Positions 8,264 through 16,786 of a DNA stretch of 64,000 nucleotides are shown piece by piece. The notes beneath the pieces are model-generated. The model did no database searches. It had not been told where the DNA came from and saw only the letters and a list, made by a program, of their open reading frames with translations. The first letter of the stretch is position 1. Every line of letters begins with the position of its first letter. The translations under genes were made by a program, and so were the position numbers. Source of the DNA: an uncultured Lachnospiraceae bacterium (GTDB taxonomy: Bacteria > Bacillota > Clostridia > Lachnospirales > Lachnospiraceae); NCBI GenBank assembly GCA_934309145.1, contig CAKRCW010000005.1, positions 140,563-204,562 on the forward strand. Reading direction: 5' to 3'.

Positions 8264-9142
8264 TTGAAGAGGTTATTAGCATCATTAAGTACCAGCTTTG
8301 ACTGGTTCTATGTTCCGCACATATCAGTTACGGATATAATAGAGATAATTATCTTATCATACCTTTTGTACCATGTAATTCTCTGGTTTAAAAAGACCAG
8401 GGCATGGACATTATTTAAGGGTATGGTTGTATTCTTGATTTTTACTGCATTTGCGGCACTTTTCCAATTAAATACTATACTCTGGATAGTTAAAAATGCC
8501 ATAAATGTCGGTATTCTAGCTGTTATTATATTGTTCCAGCCTGAGCTCAGACGTGCGTTAGAGGAGCTTGGACGTAAGAATATTATATCAGATGTACTTA
8601 CCCGTGATGACAAGGGTGATAAGAATTTCAGGGTTAATGACCAGACAATACAGGAGATAATTGCTGCTGCTACTGATATGAGTAAAAATAAGACAGGAGC
8701 ACTTATTGTAATTGAGCAGGACGTTGCTCTAGGAGAGTATGAGAGTACAGGAATATCTATAGATGCAGCTATATCAAAGCAGCTAATTGAGAATATCTTT
8801 GAACACAATACACCTTTGCATGATGGTGCTGTTATCATCAGAAATAATCGTGTAGTTGCAGCTACCTGCTATCTTCCACTTACGGGAAGAAATGATTTGA
8901 ATAAGGACCTTGGAACAAGACACAGAGCTGCTGTCGGTATCAGTGAGGTTTCTGATAGCATGACTATAGTTGTGTCTGAGGAAAATGGTACTATATCTGT
9001 GGCCAAAGCAGGTATATTATATAGAAATCTTGATGCTGAGTCACTTAAAAAGCAGCTTATGACACTTCAGGTTAAGCCGACTGAATCAAGACGTGCCAGA
9101 AGAAGAGGAGGGAAGAAGAGTGAAAAAAACATTTCTAAATAA
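8264..9142 (+). CDS. cdaA: Diadenylate cyclase CdaA (DisA_N domain)
   Basis: Makes c-di-AMP from two ATP at the inner face of the membrane. Three N-terminal transmembrane segments (about 23-41, 48-68 and 72-92) precede the DisA_N domain. The two active-site motifs are present: DGA at 187-189 (HDGAVII) and RHR at 219-221 (GTRHRAAVGIS). The start is TTG with GGGGTGGG just upstream. It overlaps cdaR by 23 nt. c-di-AMP controls potassium uptake in Bacillota, and trkA-trkH follow about 9 kb downstream. Confidence 0.95.
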   Translation: MKRLLASLSTSFDWFYVPHISVTDIIEIIILSYLLYHVILWFKKTRAWTLFKGMVVFLIFTAFAALFQLNTILWIVKNAINVGILAVIILFQPELRRALEELGRKNIISDVLTRDDKGDKNFRVNDQTIQEIIAAATDMSKNKTGALIVIEQDVALGEYESTGISIDAAISKQLIENIFEHNTPLHDGAVIIRNNRVVAATCYLPLTGRNDLNKDLGTRHRAAVGISEVSDSMTIVVSEENGTISVAKAGILYRNLDAESLKKQLMTLQVKPTESRRARRRGGKKSEKNISK

Positions 9143-10349
9143 TTTCCCTTTGAAAATATTATCAGTAGTCTGTGCTATTATATTATGGCTTGTTGTAATG
9201 AATATTTCGGATTACACTATGACAGTGGAGATAGATGATATACCTGTCACAAAGCTGAATGGTGATGTACTTGACGAATTAGACCAGGTCTATGACGTAG
9301 AGAAGGGTGATACGGTTGACATAATAGTTAAAGGCAGACGTTCTGTTGTAACCCAGCTATCTGCCTCAGATTTTATGGCTACTGCTGATTTATCATCTAT
9401 GTCTATTACTAATGCAGTTCAGATTAATGTTGAGCCGGTAGACCAGTCGCTTAAGAATGATATATCAATAACCTGCGTTGATAATGTTATGAAGCTTATT
9501 TTGGAAGATAAGGTGTCAATGCAGTTTCCTGTATATATTAATGTTCAGGGAAATCCAAGTGATGATTATGCCGTGTGTGAGACAGTTGCATCACCTAATA
9601 TTGTAACTGTTGAAGGACCTAAGAGCGCAGTCAATAAGATTGTTTCTGTTGAGACTACAATAAGTGTATCGGATAAGAACTCAGAGTTTAATAGTACGGG
9701 TGATATTAAGCTATACGATGCCTATGGAGAGGTTATATCTAATGACAAGATAACTATAAACCATGATACAGTTGACATAAGTGTAAAGATTTATCCAAAA
9801 AAGACAGTCAATGTCAATGTTGACGTGAAAGGTAAGCCTGAGGATGGATATGCTATTGCTGAGGTTCAGTATCAGCCGCAGACTGTTGTTATAGCAGGTC
9901 CACAGGAGGATGTAGATAAAATTGACTCAATAGATATAAATGATATATCTGTAAGTGGAATGAATGAGGATTTACAGACAACGATTAATCTCAATAAATA
10001 TCTTCCTGATGGTGTAATTGTGGCAGATACCAGTGGAGATGTGGTTGTCAATGTTGCTATAGAGAAGATGGAGGAGAAAACCATTACTCTTGCAACTAAG
10101 GATATTACATTTAACAATAAGCAGGATGGATATATATATACATTGTCACTGTCGGAGGGCTATGGAGTAAATGTATCAGGACTCTCTCATATAATAGAGG
10201 GCATTGAGGTTAAAGATATTAATCCATCTATAGATTGTACAGGGCTTTCTGTGGGAGAACATTCTGTCACGATAACTCTTACTGATATAGAGGGTGTTGA
10301 ATATTCATTTAAGGGTAATGCGGTTATAGATGTCCAGAAGGGTAAGTAG
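9120..10349 (+). CDS. cdaR: CdaA regulator CdaR (YbbR domains)
   Basis: Membrane-anchored extracytoplasmic protein that in relatives binds and modulates CdaA. There is one N-terminal membrane segment (ILSVVCAIILWLVVMN), then about four tandem YbbR domains. Each has the repeated pattern of DDY/EDGYA followed by V-x-GP (for example EGPKSAVNKI and AGPQEDVDKI). The GTG at 9120 is chosen because GAGGAGGG sits 8 nt upstream; the upstream in-frame start at 9093 lies deeper inside cdaA. The glmM gene that often follows is absent; a sirtuin gene follows instead. Confidence 0.92.
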   Translation: MKKTFLNNFPLKILSVVCAIILWLVVMNISDYTMTVEIDDIPVTKLNGDVLDELDQVYDVEKGDTVDIIVKGRRSVVTQLSASDFMATADLSSMSITNAVQINVEPVDQSLKNDISITCVDNVMKLILEDKVSMQFPVYINVQGNPSDDYAVCETVASPNIVTVEGPKSAVNKIVSVETTISVSDKNSEFNSTGDIKLYDAYGEVISNDKITINHDTVDISVKIYPKKTVNVNVDVKGKPEDGYAIAEVQYQPQTVVIAGPQEDVDKIDSIDINDISVSGMNEDLQTTINLNKYLPDGVIVADTSGDVVVNVAIEKMEEKTITLATKDITFNNKQDGYIYTLSLSEGYGVNVSGLSHIIEGIEVKDINPSIDCTGLSVGEHSVTITLTDIEGVEYSFKGNAVIDVQKGK

Positions 10350-10351
10350 AT

Positions 10352-11089
10352 ATGGAAAGTGAGAATAGTCTTAATATTAAGAAACTGAATCAGGCAGTTA
10401 ATGAATGTAATTACATAGTTTTTTTTGGTGGAGCAGGTGTATCGACTGAGAGTGGAATACCGGATTTCAGAAGCGTTGATGGTTTATACAATCAGAAGTA
10501 CAAGTATCCCCCTGAGACAATTATAAGCCACTCATTTTTTATGAGCAGACCAGAGGAATTCTATGAGTTCTATAAGGATAAAATGCTATATACAGATGTA
10601 ATTCCTAATGATGCTCATAAAAAACTAGCTGAGCTAGAGGCTGCTGGTAAGGTTAAGGCTGTTGTGACACAGAATATAGATGGTTTACATCAGGCTGCTG
10701 GAAGTAAGACAGTATTAGAGCTTCATGGTTCAGTGCATAGAAATTATTGTATGAATTGTGGTAAATCATTTGACCTTAAGTATGTTAAAGAGTCAGATGG
10801 TGTGCCTAGATGTGATGAATGTGGCGGTATGATTAAACCTGACGTTGTTTTGTATGAGGAAGGACTTGACCAGAACACTCTTACAGAGACAGTAAAGCAT
10901 ATATCTAAAGCAGATATGCTTATAGTAGGTGGTACATCTCTCGCTGTCTATCCGGCAGCAGGTCTTATAGATTATTTTAATGGAAAGTATCTTGTTGTTA
11001 TTAATATGGATAAGACACCTAGAGACCAATATGCAGATATAGTTATCAATGATAAGATTGGAAGAGTTCTATCACAGATAAAGATATAA
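10352..11089 (+). CDS. cobB: Sirtuin NAD-dependent protein deacylase
   Basis: Removes acyl groups from lysines using NAD. The 245-residue product has the NAD-binding GGAGVSTESGIPDFR (26-40), TQNIDGLH (106-113) and the catalytic His125 in ELHGS. The structural zinc is held by Cys133, Cys136, Cys154 and Cys157. It starts 3 nt after the cdaR stop, so it is translated with the c-di-AMP operon. The link between c-di-AMP synthesis and NAD-dependent deacylation here is positional only. Confidence 0.95.
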   Translation: MESENSLNIKKLNQAVNECNYIVFFGGAGVSTESGIPDFRSVDGLYNQKYKYPPETIISHSFFMSRPEEFYEFYKDKMLYTDVIPNDAHKKLAELEAAGKVKAVVTQNIDGLHQAAGSKTVLELHGSVHRNYCMNCGKSFDLKYVKESDGVPRCDECGGMIKPDVVLYEEGLDQNTLTETVKHISKADMLIVGGTSLAVYPAAGLIDYFNGKYLVVINMDKTPRDQYADIVINDKIGRVLSQIKI

Positions 11090-11105
11090 TATACAGGAGT
11101 ATATA

Positions 11106-12101
11106 ATGCCAAAAAGCTCAAATCAGAAGCTTAAAATTGTATATTTGATGAAGATACTGCTTGATAATACAGATGAAGAGCATGCGATGTCTATGGTCGA
11201 TATATTAGCAGAACTTAAGAAGTATGATATATCTGCTGAGAGGAAAAGCATTTATAATGATATGGAATCACTGAAACAGTATGGCTTAGATATTATCGGT
11301 GAGCAGAAAAACAGGACTTATTACTATCATGTTGCAAGCAGGCAATTTGAGATAGCCGAGCTACAGTTATTGGTTGATACAGTTCAGTCAGCTAAGTTTA
11401 TAACAGCTAAAAAGTCAAATGAGCTTATTAAGAAGCTTGAAGGGTTGGCTAGCAAATATGATGCCACTAAGCTGCAGAGACAGGTATATGTATCAGGTCG
11501 TATTAAGACCATGAACGAAAGTATATACTATAATGTGGATAAGATACATCTTGCTATATTCACAAACAGTCAGATAAGATTCCAGTATTTTCAGTGGAAT
11601 GTAAAAAAACAGCAGGAGTTAAGACATGATGGCAGATTTTATCAGGTAAGCCCTTGGGCTCTTTCATGGGACAACGAGAATTACTATCTTGTTGCATATG
11701 ACAGTGACGCAGAACAGATAAAGCATTTCAGAGTTGATAAGATGCTGCACATAAGCGGGATTTCTGATAAGCGAGAGGGACGAGAAAGCTTCAGGCAATT
11801 TGATATGGGTGTATATGCAGGTAAGATGTTTGGTATGTATGCCGGAGAAGAGCAAACTGTAAAAATTTTATGTGATAATAAATTAGCGGGTGCGATTATA
11901 GATAGATTTGGAAGAAATGTATTTATGATACCATATGATGATTTGCATTTCACAGTTAATGTAGACGTTTCGGTAAGTCTGCAGTTCATACACTGGGTTA
12001 TGGCATTGGGTGATGGGGCAAAGATAGTAGAGCCGCCTGAGGTTGTCTCCAAGGTACATGATGAGATAAAGCGATTATCAGAACAATACAGATATATGTG
12101 A
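11106..12101 (+). CDS. WYL-domain transcriptional regulator
   Basis: DNA-binding regulator of the YafY type. An N-terminal winged helix-turn-helix (about 8-72, with ISAERKSIYNDMESLKQYGLD) is followed by a WYL sensor domain (about 140-225, with SPWALSWDNENYYLVAYD and the HFRVDKM strand). A C-terminal WCX-like extension follows. WYL domains typically sense nucleic acids or small ligands. It is probably the last gene of the cdaA operon (16-nt gap after cobB). Its targets are unknown. Confidence 0.88.
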   Translation: MPKSSNQKLKIVYLMKILLDNTDEEHAMSMVDILAELKKYDISAERKSIYNDMESLKQYGLDIIGEQKNRTYYYHVASRQFEIAELQLLVDTVQSAKFITAKKSNELIKKLEGLASKYDATKLQRQVYVSGRIKTMNESIYYNVDKIHLAIFTNSQIRFQYFQWNVKKQQELRHDGRFYQVSPWALSWDNENYYLVAYDSDAEQIKHFRVDKMLHISGISDKREGRESFRQFDMGVYAGKMFGMYAGEEQTVKILCDNKLAGAIIDRFGRNVFMIPYDDLHFTVNVDVSVSLQFIHWVMALGDGAKIVEPPEVVSKVHDEIKRLSEQYRYM

Positions 12102-12120
12102 GACAGACTATAGTCTGTCT
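12101..12120. terminator. Perfect 20-bp palindrome ending two convergent genes
   Basis: AGACAGACTATAGTCTGTCT is self-complementary. It overlaps the last base of the WYL gene stop codon and the stop of the minus-strand Spo0A-like gene. It probably acts as a short bidirectional terminator. Confidence 0.55.
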
Positions 12121-12461
12121 CTGTTTATGTAATAATACATTGTAGAAAAAAATTGAAGATTTGTAGGAACCCCTCTTTGGGGATTTATACTATTGTGAAA
12201 TATGGTATTTATATAATCAACATTTCCATATCTCCAGCCTGTTCCTATGGCATGCCGGATATTTCGTTCAACTCTTGATGGAGTTACGTTGTATGTATGG
12301 GCAACATCCACATACAGCCGTTTAGTAATGTTACGGAGATATGTATTATCATCCTCAATAAGCCGTATTCCTTCAATAATATATGCATACCCAAGCAGAC
12401 TTGAGGGGATACCTATATCCAAAAGTATTTTGTGCAAATCCCTAATTTCATATGTGTTCAT
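12108..12461 (-). CDS. Stand-alone Spo0A-type DNA-binding domain protein
   Basis: The 117-residue protein corresponds to only the C-terminal DNA-binding domain of Spo0A. It contains DIGIPSSLLGYAYIIEGIRL and the recognition segment YNVTPSRVERNIRHAIGTGW, the diagnostic SRVERAIRHA-like motif. The receiver domain is absent. The start at 12461 follows GGGAGG; an upstream in-frame start at 12539 has none. Such proteins might bind 0A-like boxes without phosphorelay control (inference). It is divergent from the S24-type repressor gene. Confidence 0.85.
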   Translation of the reverse strand: MNTYEIRDLHKILLDIGIPSSLLGYAYIIEGIRLIEDDNTYLRNITKRLYVDVAHTYNVTPSRVERNIRHAIGTGWRYGNVDYINTIFHNSINPQRGVPTNLQFFSTMYYYINRDRL

Positions 12462-12567
12462 AAATAAATCCTCCCTGTGCATTTGTATGTTTAATATGTT
12501 ATCTGAAATCTTGACTTTTTTATATATTTGTTTTAACATTATGTTTGTCTTAATTGACTACTGCTTA

Positions 12568-12581
12568 TGTCATTTTTGACA
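12568..12581. promoter_or_regulatory. Inverted repeat, candidate repressor operator
   Basis: TGTCA-TTTT-TGACA lies between the divergent Spo0A-like and S24 repressor genes, 66 nt before the repressor start. It is a plausible self-regulatory site for the downstream repressor (inference). Confidence 0.4.
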
Positions 12582-12647
12582 CAAGAAAAATCGGCAAATA
12601 TATCTTAAATTCAACATTTTTCGACGTTATGTAAGGGGGACTGCTGT

Positions 12648-13334
12648 GTGCTTGGTGATAATATAAAAAGATTAATGTTTGAGAGGGAGCTATCGATACA
12701 AGAGCTTGCTGATATGGCAGGTATACCTTTTGAAACCTTAAGAAATATATATTATAATAAAGTAAGAGATCCGAAGGTATCTACAGTATATCAGATATCC
12801 AGGGTTCTTGGAGTATCGGTGAACACTTTGCTTGGAGATGGTGAGTTTGGTGCTGAGGAGAGCGAGCTGGTAGAGCTGTACAATGGATGTGGTAACCATG
12901 GAAAGGGACTTATCAGCCTTGTTGCCAAGTATGAATATAAGATGGCAATGAGAGAACGCTCATCAGATACATTATACAGAATACCATGTCTGATACCTGT
13001 GGGAAGAATTACTGATGGTATACCAGGTAATGGTAATGAGGTAATAGAGATTTTTACAGACAACGAGACAGCTTATATGGCTATACAGATTAGCACCAAT
13101 AACTTCTCGCCTGTATTTTGCAAAGGCGACAGAATACTTTTGGAAAATAGATTTCCGGAGAATGGTGAGAGGGCTGTTTTCGAGTTTAAGGGTAAATTAT
13201 ATTTCAGACAGTATATAGAGATGGCTGGTAAGATTAATCTTAAGAGCATGAATAGAATCGGTGAGGATATAGTAATAAAGAGGGCTGACGAGGTTGAATG
13301 TGTCGGTACATATATTGGTATAACGAATTTATAG
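12648..13334 (+). CDS. XRE/S24-family (LexA/CI-like) repressor
   Basis: The N-terminal Cro/CI helix-turn-helix (about 2-62: LSIQELADMAGIPFETLRNIYYNKV) is followed by an S24-like C-terminal domain (about 105-228). The segment FCKGDRILLENRFPENGERAVFEFKGKLYFR matches the peptidase-S24 fold. The usual catalytic Ser-Lys pair is not clear: the position after the strand reads NFSPVFCKGDRIL, so Ser-type cleavage is uncertain. The GTG start has AAGGGGG 8 nt upstream. azlCD follow after 22 nt and may be its targets or co-transcribed. Confidence 0.82.
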   Translation: MLGDNIKRLMFERELSIQELADMAGIPFETLRNIYYNKVRDPKVSTVYQISRVLGVSVNTLLGDGEFGAEESELVELYNGCGNHGKGLISLVAKYEYKMAMRERSSDTLYRIPCLIPVGRITDGIPGNGNEVIEIFTDNETAYMAIQISTNNFSPVFCKGDRILLENRFPENGERAVFEFKGKLYFRQYIEMAGKINLKSMNRIGEDIVIKRADEVECVGTYIGITNL

Positions 13335-13356
13335 ATAATTTGCGGAGATAATTAAT

Positions 13357-14079
13357 ATGCATACAAAAGATAATAAGACATATTTTATGAATGGAGTGAA
13401 GGGTGGAATCCCTATCGCTCTTGGCTATTTTGCGGTTTCATTTACACTTGGAATTGCAGCTAAAAAAGCAGGTATAACAGCGTTTCAGGCTACATTTATG
13501 AGTCTCACTAATGTGACATCAGCGGGAGAGTTCGCGGGCATATCTTCAATATGTGCAGGTGTCACATACATAGAGCTTGCAATAATGCAGGCAGTTATTA
13601 ATCTTCGTTATATGCTTATGTCATGTGCTCTCGCACAGAGAATTGATACCAGCTATCCCTTATATCACAGATTTATAATGGGCTTTGGAATTACAGATGA
13701 GATATTTGGCGTGTCTGTTGTACAGCCCGGCAGACTTAGTCCGTATTACACATATGGCGCGATGAGTGTGTCTATACCGGCATGGTGTCTTGGAACATGT
13801 CTTGGCGTTGTGCTTGGAAGTGTTCTTCCGGCTAATATTGTCAGTGCATTGAGTGTAGCTTTGTATGGTATGTTTATTGCAATTATTATGCCTCCTGCAA
13901 GAGATAATAAGGTAGTTTTAGGGCTTGTTATTATTTCAATGCTCTTAAGCAGTGGATTTACGTATCTGCCATATTTGAAGAATATATCATCAGGTTTCAG
14001 GGTTATTATCCTTACTGTGGTGATTGCAGGTGTGGCAGCAATATTATTCCCAATAGAGGAGGATGCACAGGATGAATAA
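13357..14079 (+). CDS. azlC: Branched-chain amino acid exporter, large subunit
   Basis: Membrane component of the AzlCD exporter of leucine-type amino acids. The 240-residue product has the family opening GVKGGIPIALGYFAVSFTLGIAAKKAG and LTNVTSAGEFAG, and about seven hydrophobic segments. It overlaps azlD by 8 nt, the usual translational coupling. The location behind an S24-type repressor suggests that expression is repressed under some conditions (inference). Confidence 0.93.
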   Translation: MHTKDNKTYFMNGVKGGIPIALGYFAVSFTLGIAAKKAGITAFQATFMSLTNVTSAGEFAGISSICAGVTYIELAIMQAVINLRYMLMSCALAQRIDTSYPLYHRFIMGFGITDEIFGVSVVQPGRLSPYYTYGAMSVSIPAWCLGTCLGVVLGSVLPANIVSALSVALYGMFIAIIMPPARDNKVVLGLVIISMLLSSGFTYLPYLKNISSGFRVIILTVVIAGVAAILFPIEEDAQDE

Positions 14080-14374
14080 AATATATATTTATATTCTTGT
14101 TATGGCAGCGGTAACATATCTTATTCGTGTGCTTCCACTTACTCTTATTAAGAAGGATATCAAGAATAAAACAATTCGTTCATTTTTATATTATGTTCCA
14201 TATGTAACGCTGGCAGTTATGACATTTCCGGCTATACTCACTGCAACTAATAATATGTATGCGGCTTTTTTCGGATTTTTGGTGGCTGTTATACTCGCAT
14301 GGTGCAGAAAAAGCCTGTTTCAGGTTTCTATTACGGCATGTGCTGTGGTATTTATCCTAGAATTAATTTTATAA
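14072..14374 (+). CDS. azlD: Branched-chain amino acid exporter, small subunit
   Basis: AzlD family, 100 residues, with about three to four membrane segments and the motif AVTYLIRVLPLTL at the N terminus. ATG 14072 is chosen over ATG 14063 because AGGAGG (14057-14062) touches the earlier ATG but sits 9 nt before this one. It forms the exporter with AzlC. Confidence 0.92.
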   Translation: MNKIYIYILVMAAVTYLIRVLPLTLIKKDIKNKTIRSFLYYVPYVTLAVMTFPAILTATNNMYAAFFGFLVAVILAWCRKSLFQVSITACAVVFILELIL

Positions 14375-14380
14375 AAAACA

Positions 14381-14409
14381 TTGACAAGATTGGTATTCTC
14401 TGCTATAGT
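14381..14409 (+). promoter_or_regulatory. Promoter of the aldolase gene
   Basis: TTGACA (14381-14386), a 17-nt spacer and TATAGT (14404-14409), 52 nt before the start codon. Confidence 0.8.
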
Positions 14410-14412
14410 CAA

Positions 14413-14434
14413 TTCAACGCGTTAAAGCGTTGAA
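14413..14434 (+). promoter_or_regulatory. Inverted repeat at the transcription start
   Basis: TTCAACGC and GCGTTGAA separated by 6 nt begin 4 nt after the -10 box. The site could be a repressor operator or a 5' stabilising hairpin. There is no T-tract, so it is not a terminator. Confidence 0.5.
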
Positions 14435-14461
14435 GATATAAAGCTAGGAGGACTAATATTT

Positions 14462-15427
14462 ATGAAAGAGATTTCAAAGCTACTTGGTTACAGAGACAGT
14501 ATTCGTGTTGTTGATGCCACACTTAGAGATGGCGGTCTTGTGAATGATTTTTATTTTACAGATGAGTTTGTTAAAAGCCTTTATCAGGCTAATATAGATG
14601 CCGGTGTTGACTATATGGAGATGGGCTATAGAGCTTCTAAGAAGGTATTCGATGAGTCTAAGTTCGGTAAGTGGAAGTTCTGTAATGATGAGCATATAAG
14701 GGAGATAGTTGGCGAGAATGATACTAACCTCAAGCTTGCTATTATGGCGGATATAGGCAGACATGACAAGGATGATTTTGATGAGAAGGTTAATTCTCCG
14801 GTTGACCTGGTTCGGGTGGCTGCTTATATACATCAGATGCCTGAGGCTATTGATATGGTCTGTGATGCAGCTAAGAAGGGATATGAGACAAGCTGCAACA
14901 TTATGGCTATATCTAATGCTCAGGAGAAGGATATCAAGGTTGCGTTAGATATGCTTGGACAGACTCCGGTTGATGTTATCTACATAGTTGACAGCTTCGG
15001 CTCTTTATATCCTGAGCAGATGGCAAGAATTGCAGACCTGTACCTTGAATTTGCAGCTAAGTACAATAAGAAGATAGGTATACATGCACATAACAATCAG
15101 CAGCTTGCATTTGCCAATACTATAGAGGTATGTGGAGATGGAGTTGACTGGTTAGATGCAACTTATCTGTCAATGGGAAGAGGAGCAGGTAACTGTGCCA
15201 TGGAGCTTCTTCTTGGCTTCCTCAAGAATCCGAAATATAACGTATATCCGGTATTCAAATTCATAGAGGAGCATATGCTTAAGCTCAAGGAAGAGGGAAT
15301 TGTCTGGGGATATGATTTACAGTATTTGATGACAGGACTTCTTAACCAGCATCCTAGAACTGCAATACAGTTTACTAAGGATAAGAGAAATGATTATGCT
15401 GAGTTCTACAAGGAAATTCTTAATTAG
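14462..15427 (+). CDS. DRE-TIM metallolyase (HMGL-like aldolase)
   Basis: TIM-barrel aldolase/Claisen-type enzyme of the HMGL-like family (isopropylmalate synthase / 4-hydroxy-2-oxovalerate aldolase superfamily). The divalent-metal and substrate motif VVDATLRDGG is near residue 20 and the second metal motif HAHNNQQ is near residue 203. The 321-residue length lacks the C-terminal regulatory or lid domains of LeuA and DmpG, so it is a single-domain aldolase. The substrate cannot be read from the sequence. AGGAGG is upstream. It is monocistronic, with its own promoter and terminator. Confidence 0.8.
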   Translation: MKEISKLLGYRDSIRVVDATLRDGGLVNDFYFTDEFVKSLYQANIDAGVDYMEMGYRASKKVFDESKFGKWKFCNDEHIREIVGENDTNLKLAIMADIGRHDKDDFDEKVNSPVDLVRVAAYIHQMPEAIDMVCDAAKKGYETSCNIMAISNAQEKDIKVALDMLGQTPVDVIYIVDSFGSLYPEQMARIADLYLEFAAKYNKKIGIHAHNNQQLAFANTIEVCGDGVDWLDATYLSMGRGAGNCAMELLLGFLKNPKYNVYPVFKFIEEHMLKLKEEGIVWGYDLQYLMTGLLNQHPRTAIQFTKDKRNDYAEFYKEILN

Positions 15428-15436
15428 TATTTAAAG

Positions 15437-15485
15437 ATATAGTGGGTTACACAGATGTATAAGTTTCATGTGAACCCACTATATT
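15437..15485. terminator. Bidirectional terminator
   Basis: A stem ATATAGTGGGTT and its complement AACCCACTATAT, extended by ACA/TGT. It lies between the convergent aldolase and permease genes and touches the stop of the latter. Confidence 0.8.
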
Positions 15486-16600
15486 TATGTTAATAAGCTG
15501 TGTGCAAACATAAGTATTAAAAGCATTATTATATTGCACAGGGTGAATATTCCAAGGTATTTCATTTTATTATCCGGCATTTCCTTTGCAATCTGTTTAT
15601 ATGATATAAGGCTTGCCATGGAGGCGATAAGTGTTCCAAGTCCGCCTATATTAGTTCCGATAATAAGTAAATTCCAATTATCAGTAAAGCCGGATAAGAG
15701 GAGAGCTGTTGGCACATTGCTTATTATCTGGCTTGACAATATTGAGACTAAAACCTCATGACCATTTAGAATATTTTCTATAAAATTTTTAAATTCAGTT
15801 ATGCGTCCCATGTTACCTATAAAGACAAAAAATGCAATAAATGTTAAAAGCAGAGAGTAATCTACCTGCTTAAATAATGAGCGATTAAAGATAATTGTAA
15901 TTACAATTATTATTATTGTAAGTATTCTTATATCAAGTACATCTGCAACTGATAATAGACAGAGTATAAATTCCACGCAGAATAAAAGTATATATTTTTT
16001 ATTTATATGAGGTGCTTCTATGTCTAGCTTAGTTATCTGCTTACGTTTAATAAGCAATAGTGATAAAAACAGACACAGAGCTGATATAAGTGTATAAGGA
16101 AGCATAAGGGATATAAAATCACTAAAGTGCATATGTGAGCTCGCATACAGATAGAGATTCTGTGGATTACCCATAGGCATAAGCATACTTCCAAGATTGG
16201 CTGCAATTGTCTGTAAAGTTACAATCGGGATAATAAGCTTTTCTTTGTCTGCCATTTTTAATACAATAATTGCAAATGGCACAAATGTGATTAGTGATAC
16301 ATCATTTGTTATAAACATGCTTAGTACAAACGGAAGGAATATTAATACGAGTGATAACTGGCGTGTATTTTTTGTGTGTGAAAGGAGCTTCATGCCAATA
16401 ACCCTGAATACGCCAAGCTGTTTAAAGCCAGCCATAACTGTCATAAGACAAAATAACAGCATTATAGTATTCCAGTCTATATAGGATATATATTTATCAT
16501 CAGGATGTACTATAAATGAGGATATGACAGCAAGTATTATGCTGAAAACGAGAACGGTCTCCTGTTTGATATATTTTTTAATGGTATGTAAGAGCTTCAT
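15485..16600 (-). CDS. SLC13/ArsB-type anion permease
   Basis: Polytopic membrane transporter, 371 residues, with about ten to eleven hydrophobic segments. Family-like signatures are SMFITNDVSLITFVPFAI and LGSMLMPMGNPQNLYLYASS (the substrate-binding N-P turns of the ion transporter superfamily), and a second-half IISNVPTALLLSGF. Relatives carry dicarboxylates, sulfate, arsenite or act as Na+/H+ exchangers; the substrate is undetermined here. It is transcribed alone, divergent from the zinc-type binding protein. Confidence 0.8.
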   Translation of the reverse strand: MKLLHTIKKYIKQETVLVFSIILAVISSFIVHPDDKYISYIDWNTIMLLFCLMTVMAGFKQLGVFRVIGMKLLSHTKNTRQLSLVLIFLPFVLSMFITNDVSLITFVPFAIIVLKMADKEKLIIPIVTLQTIAANLGSMLMPMGNPQNLYLYASSHMHFSDFISLMLPYTLISALCLFLSLLLIKRKQITKLDIEAPHINKKYILLFCVEFILCLLSVADVLDIRILTIIIIVITIIFNRSLFKQVDYSLLLTFIAFFVFIGNMGRITEFKNFIENILNGHEVLVSILSSQIISNVPTALLLSGFTDNWNLLIIGTNIGGLGTLIASMASLISYKQIAKEMPDNKMKYLGIFTLCNIIMLLILMFAHSLLT

Positions 16601-16723
16601 AATAAATTCCTTTGTGATAATTAATAAAATATTATAGTTAATTATTATTTAATAATTGATATTATAATATTAACACCAGAAGGAGGGAAGAGTATGTATT
16701 AAAAAAATATATTTAGCATACAC

Positions 16724-16766
16724 TTGACAAAACCGCCCACAACATATAAAATGCAAATGATTTGCA
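16724..16766 (+). promoter_or_regulatory. Promoter with overlapping Zur/Fur-like operator
   Basis: TTGACA (16724-16729), 17 nt and TAAAAT (16747-16752). The perfect 7-1-7 inverted repeat TGCAAAT-G-ATTTGCA (16752-16766) follows directly on the -10 box. The 7-1-7 geometry is that of Fur-family repressor sites, fitting a metal-repressed metal-uptake gene. Confidence 0.7.
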
Positions 16767-16786
16767 AATTAATGGAGGGATATGCC

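Noticed and set aside
16694..16702. Ribosome site AAGGAGGG followed by ATG-TAT-TAA
   Set aside because: It lies upstream of the -35 box of the zinc-binding gene and encodes only two residues; no leader-peptide role can be supported.
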